64,000 nt of DNA from Planctomycetota bacterium (GTDB taxonomy: Bacteria > Planctomycetota > UBA1135 > GCA-002686595), in NCBI GenBank assembly GCA_016714045.1, contig JADJNY010000006.1, positions 1 through 64,000 of the forward strand, given 5' to 3'. Under the pieces are notes generated by a model. It was not told where the DNA came from. It was given only the letters and a program-made list of their open reading frames with translations, and did no database searches. This document shows, in pieces, positions 23,910 through 31,668 of the stretch. The first letter of the stretch is position 1. Each line of letters starts with the position of its first letter. Both the position numbers and the translations under genes were made by a program.

Positions 23910-23939
23910 ATTATTCCCGCGCCGAACCCAGGTGCGCAA
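23910..23939 (-). promoter_or_regulatory. Candidate promoter for the methyltransferase/mpg operon
   Basis: On the minus strand TTGCGC (23939-23934), 18 nt, and AATAAT (23915-23910). The -10 matches consensus at 5 of 6 positions and is one of few A/T clusters in the area; the -35 is weak. It predicts a leader of about 20 nt. Confidence 0.35.
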
Positions 23940-24024
23940 GGGTGCGATTCCCGACCGAGGTCCGCGTGCTCGTCGAACGTGCGCGGCCCCTCCCCGGGCC
24001 CGCCTTGCGTGAGCCGTTCCTGTC

Positions 24025-25254
24025 TCAGCGTCCCGTGCGGGCCGGCTTGCTCGCTCGGTGCCCGTACTCGATCAAACGACCGAACTGGGCGTGGAAGTCA
24101 TGCGTCCCCCCGTTCAGGGGAGCTTTGAAGTAGCAGGCCGTGTGCTCGAGAACCCCGGCCTCGCCGCGCCGGAGAGCAAGCTCGGAGAGGCGCACGAGGT
24201 CCAGGACGAGCGGGGCGGCCAGGGCCGAATCCGAGCCGGACCACGTGAACTGGAGGCTCATCCGGGCGCCCAGGAAGCCCTCGAAGTGGATGAAGTCCCA
24301 GGCGGTCTTCCAGTCCTGCAGAGAGGGTACGTAGTCGATCCCGACGTGGCTGTGCAGCTCGGGGTCGTTCAGGATGGCCCGCACGGCCTCGCCCTTGTTC
24401 CGGAGCTTCGACTCCCGGTGCGCCGGCTCGGAGAGCACCTCCCCATCCCGGTTGCCGAGCATGTTGTAGCCCTGCCAGGCGAGCACGCGGAGCGCCCGCG
24501 CCGCGAACATGGGCGCGAGGGCGGTCTTCACGAGGGTCTCGCCCGTCTTCCCATCGCTCCCGCAGTGAGGGAGACCGCGCTGCATGGCCAGCTCGCGCAG
24601 CGCCGGCAGGGACGAACCACGACTGGGCGTGAAGTTGACGTACGCGGCTCCGCACTGGAACGCGGCATAGGCGTACAGCACCGAGGCGGGCTGCATGCGC
24701 CCTTCCTGGAGCGCCGACTCGAAGGCCGCGAGATCGGCCCACTCGGGGCGCTCGGCGCGGTGCGCCTCCGTGCTCGCGAGGTTGACCACGACCACGGCGT
24801 CGAGGGCGTTCTCCGCGCGGAAGGCGGTCAGGTCACGCACGACTTGCTCGATCTGCGCGCGCGGCTCCAGCGCGCCGTTCCGTGAGGCCCGCGGGTCGAG
24901 GTCCGCGAACCCGACATCGGGCTCGTCGAGGATGCCCGGCCGGACCCGGGCCTCGAACGCAGCGGCATCGGGCGCGGAGGCCACGACCAGGTCCGAGGTC
25001 AGGATCCCGTGGCGCACGAGCTCGGCGGCCGATTCGGACACGCTCCGGCGACAGACGTCGTGTCCGCCCAGGACGAAGGTCTCCCACGGCGCCCAATCCA
25101 GGTCTGCGAGCGGTCCCCGCGCGGTCGCGATGCCGATGGGCTCGAGGAGTCCGTCGCGCAGTCCCGCGAGCCCGTAGGCCACGCAGGTCGCGATCGAACC
25201 GCGGGCGCCAATCATCCACAGACCGATTCGGCGTTGGGGCGGGGGGGTGCTCAA
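24025..25254 (-). CDS. ino1: Myo-inositol-1-phosphate synthase
   Basis: 409 aa. It converts glucose-6-phosphate to inositol-1-phosphate with NAD. The NAD-binding start is LWMIGARGSIATCVAYGL. VVVVNLASTEAH, the YVNFTPSRGSSLPAL block and GLPHCGSDGKTGETLVK (with active-site Lys) are INO1-family signatures, as is WQGYNMLGNRDGEVL. The TTG at 25254 fits the family N-terminus; an ATG at 25338 would overlap the preceding gene. It is the last gene of the long minus-strand operon. Product use (phosphoinositide lipids or inositol-based solutes) is not shown by the context. Confidence 0.9.
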   Translation of the reverse strand: MSTPPPQRRIGLWMIGARGSIATCVAYGLAGLRDGLLEPIGIATARGPLADLDWAPWETFVLGGHDVCRRSVSESAAELVRHGILTSDLVVASAPDAAAFEARVRPGILDEPDVGFADLDPRASRNGALEPRAQIEQVVRDLTAFRAENALDAVVVVNLASTEAHRAERPEWADLAAFESALQEGRMQPASVLYAYAAFQCGAAYVNFTPSRGSSLPALRELAMQRGLPHCGSDGKTGETLVKTALAPMFAARALRVLAWQGYNMLGNRDGEVLSEPAHRESKLRNKGEAVRAILNDPELHSHVGIDYVPSLQDWKTAWDFIHFEGFLGARMSLQFTWSGSDSALAAPLVLDLVRLSELALRRGEAGVLEHTACYFKAPLNGGTHDFHAQFGRLIEYGHRASKPARTGR

Positions 25255-25291
25255 GGGGGGCTTCGTGGGCCTGGGAACGGGAGAAGAAAAG

Positions 25292-26383
25292 CTAGCGAGG
25301 GCCGCGTCGGACCTCGATCCAACGGGAGACGACGGCATCGTACCGCGGAGCCCACCAGGGCCCATCGGCTCGAACCGCGGGCTCGCTCGGGGCCGAGGAC
25401 GGAGGCCCTTGCGACGGCTCCGTGCGTGGAAGCGGCGCGAGCGCGCTCGTGACACTCGCCGAAGCCGTTCCCTCGGCAGCGCCGGCGCCCCTCTGCTCCG
25501 GACCGGACGCGTCGAGGAGGCCCCCGCCCGCGGCCCCCACCGCTCCGCTCGGCCGTTCCCCCGAGCCGGATGGACCGAGTCGGGGCGGGGCGATCGCGAG
25601 GGACCCGCGCGCTTCAGCGAGCCGTTGATCGACCACCGAGCCGAACGCCTCGAGCGCCGAACGCGCGTCCTCGGAGCCCGGCTCGATCGCCTCCGCGGCG
25701 GCCGCGAGCGCTTCGAGCTCGCCGACGGCCGGCTCCCCGTCCGCGGGACGGGCGAGCCGCTGCTCGGCGAGCGCGCGAGCGCGGCGCGCCAGGTCCTCCA
25801 TCGACGCCGCCGCGGCGGGACGCGCGGCCGCGGCGCTCGGTGCGGCTCGCTGGACTCCATCGGCGGCGCGCGCGAGCACGTCCCAGCCCGGCTGCGGGGC
25901 CGCGTGCGGCTGCTCGTAGGCCCAGGCGCACAACCCGATCGCGGCGCAGACCCCAGCGAGGATCGCGGCGCGCACACGCAGGCACGGCCGCCATGCAGCG
26001 CTCCCGCGCACAGCGGGCAGGACGCGCGCGACGAGCACCGGTCCGAGGCCGCCCACTCCGCTTGCGCGCTGCGCGCACTCCCACGCCGTGAACAGGGCGC
26101 CGTGATGAGCTCCCCGCGCGTCCAGCTGGTGCACGAGGGTGCGCGTGTCCGGCGCACGCTCGACCCACCAGGCGAGTCCGGCGGCGAGCGCCGACAACGT
26201 CGCGGCACCGAGCACGGGCCCGAGCTCCGCGCGGCCCGCGAACCGCGCCGCGGTCGCGGTGACGAGCCCGGCCGCGAGCCCCACGAGCCCGCACTCGACG
26301 ACGAGCGCAGCAGCGCGGACGCGCCGTGCGACGGCGATGCGCTGGAGGAGCTCGGCGGCGGCGGGATCGAGCGCGGCGTTCAT
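25292..26383 (-). CDS. Membrane protein of unknown function
   Basis: 363 aa from the ATG at 26383 (ATGA overlap with the upstream stop). Two hydrophobic segments near the N-terminus (AALVVECGLVGLAAGLVTATA and VLGAATLSALAAGLAWWV) and a third near 130 (AAILAGVCAAIGLCAWAY) are followed by a long Ala/Glu-rich helical and Pro/Ser-rich region with no motif, ending in WWAPRYDAVVSRWIEV. It resembles planctomycete hypothetical proteins next to aerotolerance-type or DUF4175-like loci, but I cannot assign it. Confidence 0.5.
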   Translation of the reverse strand: MNAALDPAAAELLQRIAVARRVRAAALVVECGLVGLAAGLVTATAARFAGRAELGPVLGAATLSALAAGLAWWVERAPDTRTLVHQLDARGAHHGALFTAWECAQRASGVGGLGPVLVARVLPAVRGSAAWRPCLRVRAAILAGVCAAIGLCAWAYEQPHAAPQPGWDVLARAADGVQRAAPSAAAARPAAAASMEDLARRARALAEQRLARPADGEPAVGELEALAAAAEAIEPGSEDARSALEAFGSVVDQRLAEARGSLAIAPPRLGPSGSGERPSGAVGAAGGGLLDASGPEQRGAGAAEGTASASVTSALAPLPRTEPSQGPPSSAPSEPAVRADGPWWAPRYDAVVSRWIEVRRGPR

Positions 26384-27219
26384 CGCCCCTGCTGTCCCTC
26401 GACGAGCGGCAGTCGCTCGTCCCATCCGGACGGGACGCTCGACAGGCGCTCGCGCGAGAACAGGAGCAGCACTCGCGCGCCGCGCTCGGGGAGCAGCCAC
26501 GCGTTCGGCAGCCAGATCGTCTGCTGGATGCACTCGGGCAACGCCGACGTCACGATCGTGAAGCCCTGCTCGAAGAGCGCCAGGTTCACCAGGTTGCCTT
26601 CGACTTCGGCCGCGAACAGCGTCTCTCCCGGGCGCTTCTTGTCCGGCGCGGTCCTCGAGCCGAGGAACACCCACCGGTGGCGCCGCATGCTGCGTCCGCT
26701 CTCGACGTCGCGCACGAGGTCCTCGACGCGGTAGAAGAACGTCTCGCCCGCCTCGCGCCAGCCCGCGTAGAGGTAGAACCCATCGCCGGACGGAGCCTCG
26801 ATGTCGTATGCGGCGGCGCCGTCGCGCAGCTCCTCGGGCGTCGGAGGCGGCTCCTTCGCGACGATGCGCACGTTCGATCCGGGTTGCACGCCGAGCGCGA
26901 GCAGCGCGGTGTTCAGCGCGCGCGGCGCGACCTCGGTGACGAAGAGGCTCTCGTGCGACTGGCCGCGCGGCGCGACGAGCAGGTACTCGAGCAGGTCGTC
27001 GCGGATGCCGACGCGCACCTCGATCGCACAGAGCTTCTGCACGGGATCGAGCCGGATGCCGAGCGCGTCCATCGCGCGCACGAGCTCGGCCACGGGCGGT
27101 TCCTCCTTCGCGGGCGGCGTGGCCTGGAGCGGGAGCGGAGCTCCCCAAGGACGGGGCCCCAGCGTGCAGAGCGCGCCCAAGAGGGCAAGGCGCACGGTCA
27201 GCAAGGAGAGCGGGGTCAT
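26380..27219 (-). CDS. Secreted YdjY-domain protein
   Basis: 279 aa with a signal peptide (LLTVRLALLGALCTLG). The region VQKLCAIEVRVGIRDDLLEYLLVAPRGQSHESLF at about 55-90, followed by LNTALLALGVQPG, matches the YdjY domain common in planctomycetes; its function is unknown. It overlaps the thyX stop by 4 nt (ATGA), and its own stop overlaps the next start (ATGA). Confidence 0.7.
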   Translation of the reverse strand: MTPLSLLTVRLALLGALCTLGPRPWGAPLPLQATPPAKEEPPVAELVRAMDALGIRLDPVQKLCAIEVRVGIRDDLLEYLLVAPRGQSHESLFVTEVAPRALNTALLALGVQPGSNVRIVAKEPPPTPEELRDGAAAYDIEAPSGDGFYLYAGWREAGETFFYRVEDLVRDVESGRSMRRHRWVFLGSRTAPDKKRPGETLFAAEVEGNLVNLALFEQGFTIVTSALPECIQQTIWLPNAWLLPERGARVLLLFSRERLSSVPSGWDERLPLVEGQQGR

Positions 27220-28016
27220 CCCAACCCGTCCACGATCGCCTGACGCGTCACGCCGACCCGTTCGAGGTCGTCGCGGACGAGCTCGAACACCGCGTCGGCG
27301 TAGGTGCGAATCTCGAACTGCGCGTCGGGCTTCAGACGCTGCTCCAGGAAGTGAAGCACGCCCTGAAGCGACACGGTCCAGTACGCCTGGCTGTAGAGAT
27401 TCTGCGGCAGGCACATGCGCGCGATCTCCTTCGCGACGCCGCGCGCGATGCGCGCTTCGTAGCGTTCGAACGCGAGCCGGCACTCCTCCGCCATGAGCGC
27501 GTGCTCGCCGGCGTGATCGAAATCCGCCGGCAAGTCGAGCGACGCCTGCTTGTTCCCGTGCGGTGGGTTCCCGCGGAACGTGCGGGGCAGGTAGAACTCG
27601 GGCGTCCACTGCACGTAGCGGCCCGACACTTCGTTCCAGCTGCAGCCCTTGTCCGTGTCGAAGAGGACGTCGAAGACCTCGAGCGCGACCTCCTCGCCGT
27701 TCACGGTGTACTCGCGCCAGCCGCTTCCGACCTGGTACTTGAACGCCTGGCGGAAGACGAAGAGCGGCGCCTTCCAGTGGAACGTGTAGAAGGAGTGGCG
27801 GTACGGCGACGTGTGGCCGTGCTCCCACAGGAAGCGGCAGAGCTTCTTGTCCTTGTCGTCGAACTCGGTCCGCTGCTTCTCGTACGAGATGCGCGCGGCG
27901 TTGACGACCTTGAGCGCGTGGTCGGTCTGCATCCGGTCGACGAGCGCGACGAAGCCGACGCCGTCGCCAAAGGTCTCGATCGCCCCGGGGGGCACTTTGA
28001 GCTGCGTGAGGCTCAT
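27216..28016 (-). CDS. thyX: FAD-dependent thymidylate synthase, variant form
   Basis: 266 aa. ThyX makes dTMP from dUMP with methylene-THF and FAD. The fold is clear: NAARISYEK at 39-47, LCRFLWEHGHTSPYRHS at 59-75, and a C-terminal block FEIRTYADAVFELV. The catalytic motif RHRxxSxNExSxR is split: FRQAFKYQ (88-95) is followed only 30 residues later by SWNEVSGRY (126-134), with an inserted segment rich in acidic residues. KYQ stands where RHR is usual. I recall similar long forms in related bacteria, so it is probably active. The ATG at 28016 lies 8 bases after the nnrD stop. Confidence 0.85.
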   Translation of the reverse strand: MSLTQLKVPPGAIETFGDGVGFVALVDRMQTDHALKVVNAARISYEKQRTEFDDKDKKLCRFLWEHGHTSPYRHSFYTFHWKAPLFVFRQAFKYQVGSGWREYTVNGEEVALEVFDVLFDTDKGCSWNEVSGRYVQWTPEFYLPRTFRGNPPHGNKQASLDLPADFDHAGEHALMAEECRLAFERYEARIARGVAKEIARMCLPQNLYSQAYWTVSLQGVLHFLEQRLKPDAQFEIRTYADAVFELVRDDLERVGVTRQAIVDGLG

Positions 28017-28024
28017 GCGGCGGG

Positions 28025-29050
28025 TCAGTCTAGCTTCGAGGACTCACGAAGACGCTCTTGTGCGGCGGGGAGGAACTGGATCAGGTCGGACGCGACGAGC
28101 CCCCGCGCGCCGAGCCGAGCCCGCGCGAGATCGCCCGCGAGCCCGTGCACGTGAACGGCAGCACACGCGGCGTCCCACGGCGTCCAGGCCGGGTCGATCC
28201 CGGTCCGGCAGGCCGCCAGGTACGCCCCGAGGATCCCCGCGAGGACGTCGCCCGCGCCCGCCGTCGCCATGCCCGGGTTGCCCGTCGCGTTGACATACAC
28301 GCGCTCCCCGAAGGCGACTACCGTCGCGCGCCCCTTGAGGCAGCAGATCGCGCCGCTTTTCGCGCTGAGCTCGCGCGCGGCGGCGAGGCGGGCGCGATCG
28401 TCCTCCCCCACCGTGCGTCCGAGGAGGCGCGCGGCCTCGCCGGGATGCGGGGTGAGCACGAGCGGCGCCTGCAGGCGCTTCAGTCGGCCGAGGTCGCCGG
28501 CGAGCGCGTTGAGCGCGTCCGCGTCGAGCACGAGCGGCGTCGAGCCCGCTTCCGCGAGCAGGATCCCGAGGCCGCGACGCGTCGCGCGCGTGTCCCCGAG
28601 TCCCGGTCCGGCGACGCGCGCCTGGTCGGGGGCGCGCGAGCGTGCGTCGCGCGTGCGCAGGAGCGACCGCCACGCGCGCTCCCCATCGAAGCGCGCGAAG
28701 ATCGCCTCGGGGGCCGTGACGGGGACGACGTGCGCGAGGACGTCCGAGTCCGTCGCGAGCGTCACGAGCCCGGCTCCCGCGCGCTGAGCCGCACGCGCGA
28801 CGAGCACGGCCGCGCCGGGCATCGTGTCGCTCCCGCACCAGCAGAGCACGCGGCCCGCGAGGCCCTTGTGCGCGCTCGGCGGGAGCTCGGGTGCGGGCCG
28901 GAGGCGCCACGAACGCTCGACCGCAGCCGGGGTGGGCGCCGCCGCGCGCTTTTGGTGTCCGGCCTTCCGATCGGACGCCGACCTCCGCGGCGCGCCGGGG
29001 CGCGTGCGCGACTTCCGTGCGGTCCGCGGCCGCGGGTCGCGCGTCGTCAA
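28025..29050 (-). CDS. nnrD: ADP-dependent NAD(P)H-hydrate dehydratase
   Basis: 341 aa. It repairs hydrated NAD(P)H. Ribokinase-like fold motifs: LCWCGSDTMPGAAVL near 82-96, VLDADALNALAG near 175, LVLTPHPGEAARLLG near 195-209, and the nucleotide/catalytic motif GNPGMATAGAGDVLAGIL near 268-285. It is the C-terminal (NnrD) half only; the epimerase NnrE half is absent. The TTG at 29050 overlaps the asparaginase stop (TTGA) and has GGAGGT 6 nt upstream, which decides the start. The first ~65 residues are a basic, disordered extension. Confidence 0.88.
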   Translation of the reverse strand: MTTRDPRPRTARKSRTRPGAPRRSASDRKAGHQKRAAAPTPAAVERSWRLRPAPELPPSAHKGLAGRVLCWCGSDTMPGAAVLVARAAQRAGAGLVTLATDSDVLAHVVPVTAPEAIFARFDGERAWRSLLRTRDARSRAPDQARVAGPGLGDTRATRRGLGILLAEAGSTPLVLDADALNALAGDLGRLKRLQAPLVLTPHPGEAARLLGRTVGEDDRARLAAARELSAKSGAICCLKGRATVVAFGERVYVNATGNPGMATAGAGDVLAGILGAYLAACRTGIDPAWTPWDAACAAVHVHGLAGDLARARLGARGLVASDLIQFLPAAQERLRESSKLD

Positions 29051-30060
29051 ACGAGCACCTCCAGTCGGCCGACCTCGAGACCGGCCCAGTTCTTCAGCCG
29101 ACGCTCCTCCCACTCTTCGAGCGCGGCGAGCTCGTCCGCCGTCGCGAAGCCGAACCGGCGCAGGAGCCCGACGACCACCGCGTTCAGCGCGCGCGCGCCG
29201 CCGTCGTCGATCTTGAGCGCGAGCCCACGCCCGGTGCCGCGCACGCCGATCGCATAGACCGCCTCCGCGCCGATCTTGGGGAACAGGCGGCCGCGGGAGA
29301 TCCGCGCGAGGTCCGTGCACAGGCGCTCGTGCCGGCCAGCGATGAGCTCGGGGAAGCGCTCGACCGCGCCGAGCATGCGCTCGCACGCGGCGCGCCGCGG
29401 CGTGGCGAGCCCAGCGGGGTTGGCGATGCGCGCATAGGCCGTCGCGAGGCCCGCGAGCGGCAAGCGAAACGTCGGAGCACTGCACCCGTCGATCGCGATC
29501 GTTACGTCGTCGTCGCGCACGCCGGAGACCTCGACGAGCGCGCGCCGGACGAGGCGCTGACCGGCGCTCTCGGAGTCGAGGTAGCTCTCGACGGGCGCTC
29601 CGAGGTGACGCGCGAGCGCCAGGAACCCCGCGTGCTTGCCCGAGCAGTTGTTGTGCAGGCTCGTGAAGCGCTCGCCGCGCTCCTTCAGCTGCGCGCGCGC
29701 CTCGGGATCGCCGGGCGGCTGCGGGCCGCATTGGAGGTGGCGCACCTCGAGGCCGAGCCGCGCGAGCACGCCGAGGACGCGCTCGGTGTGCTGCGCCTCC
29801 GCGTTGTGCGACGAGATCGCGAGCGCGAGGTCCGCGTCGTCGAATCCGAAGTGCTCCGCGGCGCCGGTCTCGAGCAGCGGGAGCGCCTGCAGGCACTTGA
29901 CCGCGCTGCGCGTGAAGATGGGCGCCTCGAACGCGCCCGCGCTCTCGACGATCCGGCCGTCGGCCTCGGCGACGACCCACGCGCCTCGATGCTGCGACTC
30001 GACGGCGTGTCCGCGCCAGACCTCGACCAGGACCGGGTTGTCGGGGTAGCTCGCCTTCGT
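29047..30060 (-). CDS. L-asparaginase, Rhizobium type II family (PF06089); start unclear
   Basis: The conserved protein begins NPVLVEVWRGHAVESQHRGA. Family motifs are FTRSAVKCLQALPLLETG, the CSGKHAGFLALARHLG block with catalytic Ser/Lys, and GCSAPTFRLPLAGLA. It hydrolyses asparagine to aspartate and ammonia. No ATG, GTG or TTG lies in frame close to the conserved start. A run of nine C on this strand (30069-30061) sits exactly there; with one base fewer, the GTG at 30088 would open the frame. The coordinates cover the undisputed in-frame part. It heads the six-gene minus-strand operon. Confidence 0.8.
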   Translation of the reverse strand, partial: TKASYPDNPVLVEVWRGHAVESQHRGAWVVAEADGRIVESAGAFEAPIFTRSAVKCLQALPLLETGAAEHFGFDDADLALAISSHNAEAQHTERVLGVLARLGLEVRHLQCGPQPPGDPEARAQLKERGERFTSLHNNCSGKHAGFLALARHLGAPVESYLDSESAGQRLVRRALVEVSGVRDDDVTIAIDGCSAPTFRLPLAGLATAYARIANPAGLATPRRAACERMLGAVERFPELIAGRHERLCTDLARISRGRLFPKIGAEAVYAIGVRGTGRGLALKIDDGGARALNAVVVGLLRRFGFATADELAALEEWEERRLKNWAGLEVGRLEVLV

Positions 30061-30069
30061 GGGGGGGGG
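30061..30069. repeat. G9 homopolymer at the asparaginase 5' end
   Basis: Nine consecutive G on the plus strand (C on the coding strand) at the point where the asparaginase frame loses its start codon. It is either a base-count error or a slippage-prone tract. Confidence 0.8.
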
Positions 30070-30240
30070 CGGGGTCGCGGGGGCGCACGCTCGTGGACAA
30101 GGCCGATGCGCGGCCCATCCTACCGTCGGGCGCTGCGCTTCGTCGGTTCCTCCCGCGAGCGGCGCGAACGGAAGCGCGCGCCCTCTTCCAACCCGCGGCG
30201 CGATAGCGCACGATCGCGGCTCGACACGGCAGGGAAGGCG

Positions 30241-30711
30241 ATGGCTGCGGGCAAGGACGAACTCGCGATGGTCGAGATGGAGCTCGGGCGGATCGTGATC
30301 CGCGAGGGCTCCGAGCAGCAGTTCATCTACCTGCGCGAGGTGCAGGGCACGCGCGGCTTCCCGATCGTGATCGGCACCGCCGAAGCGTGCGAGATCCGCC
30401 GCGTGGTGCAGCAGATCCCCTCCGAGCGCCCGCTCACCCATCAGCTCGCTTTCGAGGCGATTCGCGCGCTCGGCGGGCGCATCCAGCGCGTCGAGATCGT
30501 CGGCCTGCGGCACAACACGTTCTTCGCGCGGCTCGTCCTCGACGGCCGCGAAGGCGAGGTCGTCGTCGACGCGCGCCCGAGTGACGCGCTCGCCCTCGCG
30601 CTCCGCGCGCGCTGCCCGGTCCGCGTCGCGGAGCACGTGCTCGCCGACGTGCGCAACGACAAGACGAGCCCCGACGCGCTTCCGCCGGGCCCGACGGGCG
30701 ACGGCGAATAG
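30241..30711 (+). CDS. Bifunctional nuclease domain protein (DUF151)
   Basis: 156 aa. The DUF151/BFN fold (PF02577) is shown by FPIVIGTAEACEIRRVV near 40-56, RPLTHQLAFEAIRALGG near 63-79 and EVVVDARPSDALALALR near 104-120. Some plant and bacterial members show nuclease activity; the cellular role here is unknown. The ATG at 30241 has AGGGAAGG just upstream. It is single, between the minus-strand operon and the tRNA genes. Confidence 0.85.
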   Translation: MAAGKDELAMVEMELGRIVIREGSEQQFIYLREVQGTRGFPIVIGTAEACEIRRVVQQIPSERPLTHQLAFEAIRALGGRIQRVEIVGLRHNTFFARLVLDGREGEVVVDARPSDALALALRARCPVRVAEHVLADVRNDKTSPDALPPGPTGDGE

Positions 30712-30721
30712 GCGGTCCGCC

Positions 30722-30750
30722 TGGACCCCCGACGGCCGCGTGCGTAGTCT
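30722..30750 (+). promoter_or_regulatory. Candidate promoter of tRNA-Ser(UGA)
   Basis: TGGACC (30722-30727), 17 nt, TAGTCT (30745-30750). The predicted start at about 30757 lies just before the tRNA at 30762. Confidence 0.4.
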
Positions 30751-30761
30751 TCGCGATCGCG

Positions 30762-30849
30762 GGAGGCGTGGCAGAGCGGCCGAATGCGGCGGTTTTGAAA
30801 ACCGTTGTGCTGAAAGGCACCGGGGGTTCGAATCCCTCCGCCTCCGCCA
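30762..30849 (+). tRNA. tRNA-Ser (anticodon UGA)
   Basis: A full class II cloverleaf: acceptor GGAGGCG/CGCCTCC, D arm with GCAGAGCGGCC, anticodon loop TTTGAAA (UGA reads UCA/UCN) on a GCGGT/ACCGT stem, long variable arm (TGTGCTGAAAGGCACC), T loop TTCGAAT, discriminator G and encoded CCA. The long variable arm and G73 support serine identity. Confidence 0.95.
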
Positions 30850-30852
30850 AGC

Positions 30853-30879
30853 CCGGCGCGCGCGGGTCGCGCGCGCCGG
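30853..30879 (+). terminator. Hairpin after tRNA-Ser(UGA)
   Basis: A perfect 11-bp stem CCGGCGCGCGC/GCGCGCGCCGG with loop GGGTC, beginning 4 bases after the encoded CCA. There is no U-tract, but the position suggests termination or 3' processing of the tRNA transcript. Confidence 0.5.
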
Positions 30880-30944
30880 CCGGCGTGATGTCCGCCGGGC
30901 CCGTGGTCCGACGTTGTGGGCGCGTGTCTGAGGCTCCGAACGGC

Positions 30945-30973
30945 TTGTGACGCGCCGTCCGCCCCAGTAGGAT
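30945..30973 (+). promoter_or_regulatory. Promoter of tRNA-Ser(GCU)
   Basis: TTGTGA (30945-30950), 17 nt, TAGGAT (30968-30973); the predicted start near 30980 is 9 bases before the tRNA. The same element type precedes fabI. Confidence 0.55.
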
Positions 30974-30988
30974 CCCCTGCCCTTCTGC

Positions 30989-31081
30989 GGAGAGATGGCA
31001 GAGTGGCCGATCGCGCCGGCTTGCTAAGCCGGTGAGTCCGAAATTCGGGCTCCGAGGGTTCGAATCCCTCTCTCTCCGCCA
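30989..31081 (+). tRNA. tRNA-Ser (anticodon GCU)
   Basis: Class II cloverleaf: acceptor GGAGAGA/TCTCTCC, anticodon stem CCGGC/GCCGG around loop TTGCTAA (GCU reads AGC/AGU), long variable arm (GAGTCCGAAATTCGGGCTC), T arm GAGGG-TTCGAAT-CCCTC, discriminator G and encoded CCA. It is separated by 139 bases from the first tRNA-Ser and has its own promoter. Confidence 0.95.
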
Positions 31082-31094
31082 GTCCCTCGTCCTC

Positions 31095-31111
31095 GTCCGG
31101 TCGAACCGGAC
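31095..31111 (+). terminator. Hairpin after tRNA-Ser(GCU)
   Basis: A 7-bp perfect stem GTCCGGT/ACCGGAC with a 3-nt loop, 14 bases past the tRNA. It is a short, U-less terminator candidate. Confidence 0.4.
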
Positions 31112-31134
31112 CGCACCGCGTGAACGAGCTTTCG

Positions 31135-31644
31135 ATGCGACCGGGTGGAGCGCGCTCTCGGCGCGGAACGGACGGAGGCCGACGCGGCGCGCACGCCCTG
31201 CGGCTCGCGCTCCTCGCGCTGGCCCTCTCCGTGACGACGAGCTGCGCCGCGCGCCGCGAGCTCGTGATCCTCTCGGAGCCCTCCGGCGCCCAGGTCCGAC
31301 TCGACAACCAGGTCGTCGGGTGGACGCCGTACACGACCACCTTCGAGGCCTACGGGACCCGACGTGTCACGCTCTACCGCGAGGGCTACCGCAGCCAGTC
31401 GATGCTGGTCGACCTGAACCCGCCGTGGTTCGGCGTCTTCCCCTTCGACGTCTTCAGCGAGGTCGTCGTGCCCGTGGGATGGCAGGACCGCCACGTCGTC
31501 GAGCTGCACCTCGAACCCGAGAGCGGGGAGGTCACCGAGCCCGACCTCGAGGTCGTGCTCCGCCGCGCGGAGACCCTGCGGATGGCCACCCCCGAGGGGC
31601 CTCTGCGCACTCCGCGCCCCGCCGAGCCGCCGCCGAAGGATTGA
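31135..31644 (+). CDS. PEGA-domain lipoprotein
   Basis: 169 aa from the ATG at 31135 (a GTG at 31120 is possible). A basic N-terminus leads into ALRLALLALALSVTTSC, a lipoprotein signal with lipidated Cys. Then ELVILSEPSGAQVRLDNQVVG is the PEGA repeat start, with WTPYTTTFEAYGTRRVTLYREGY completing it. PEGA domains occur in surface and S-layer proteins as small beta modules; the partner is unknown. The tail is proline-rich. Confidence 0.75.
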   Translation: MRPGGARSRRGTDGGRRGAHALRLALLALALSVTTSCAARRELVILSEPSGAQVRLDNQVVGWTPYTTTFEAYGTRRVTLYREGYRSQSMLVDLNPPWFGVFPFDVFSEVVVPVGWQDRHVVELHLEPESGEVTEPDLEVVLRRAETLRMATPEGPLRTPRPAEPPPKD

Positions 31645-31668
31645 CTCCGCGCCTCGCGGCGAGCATGG

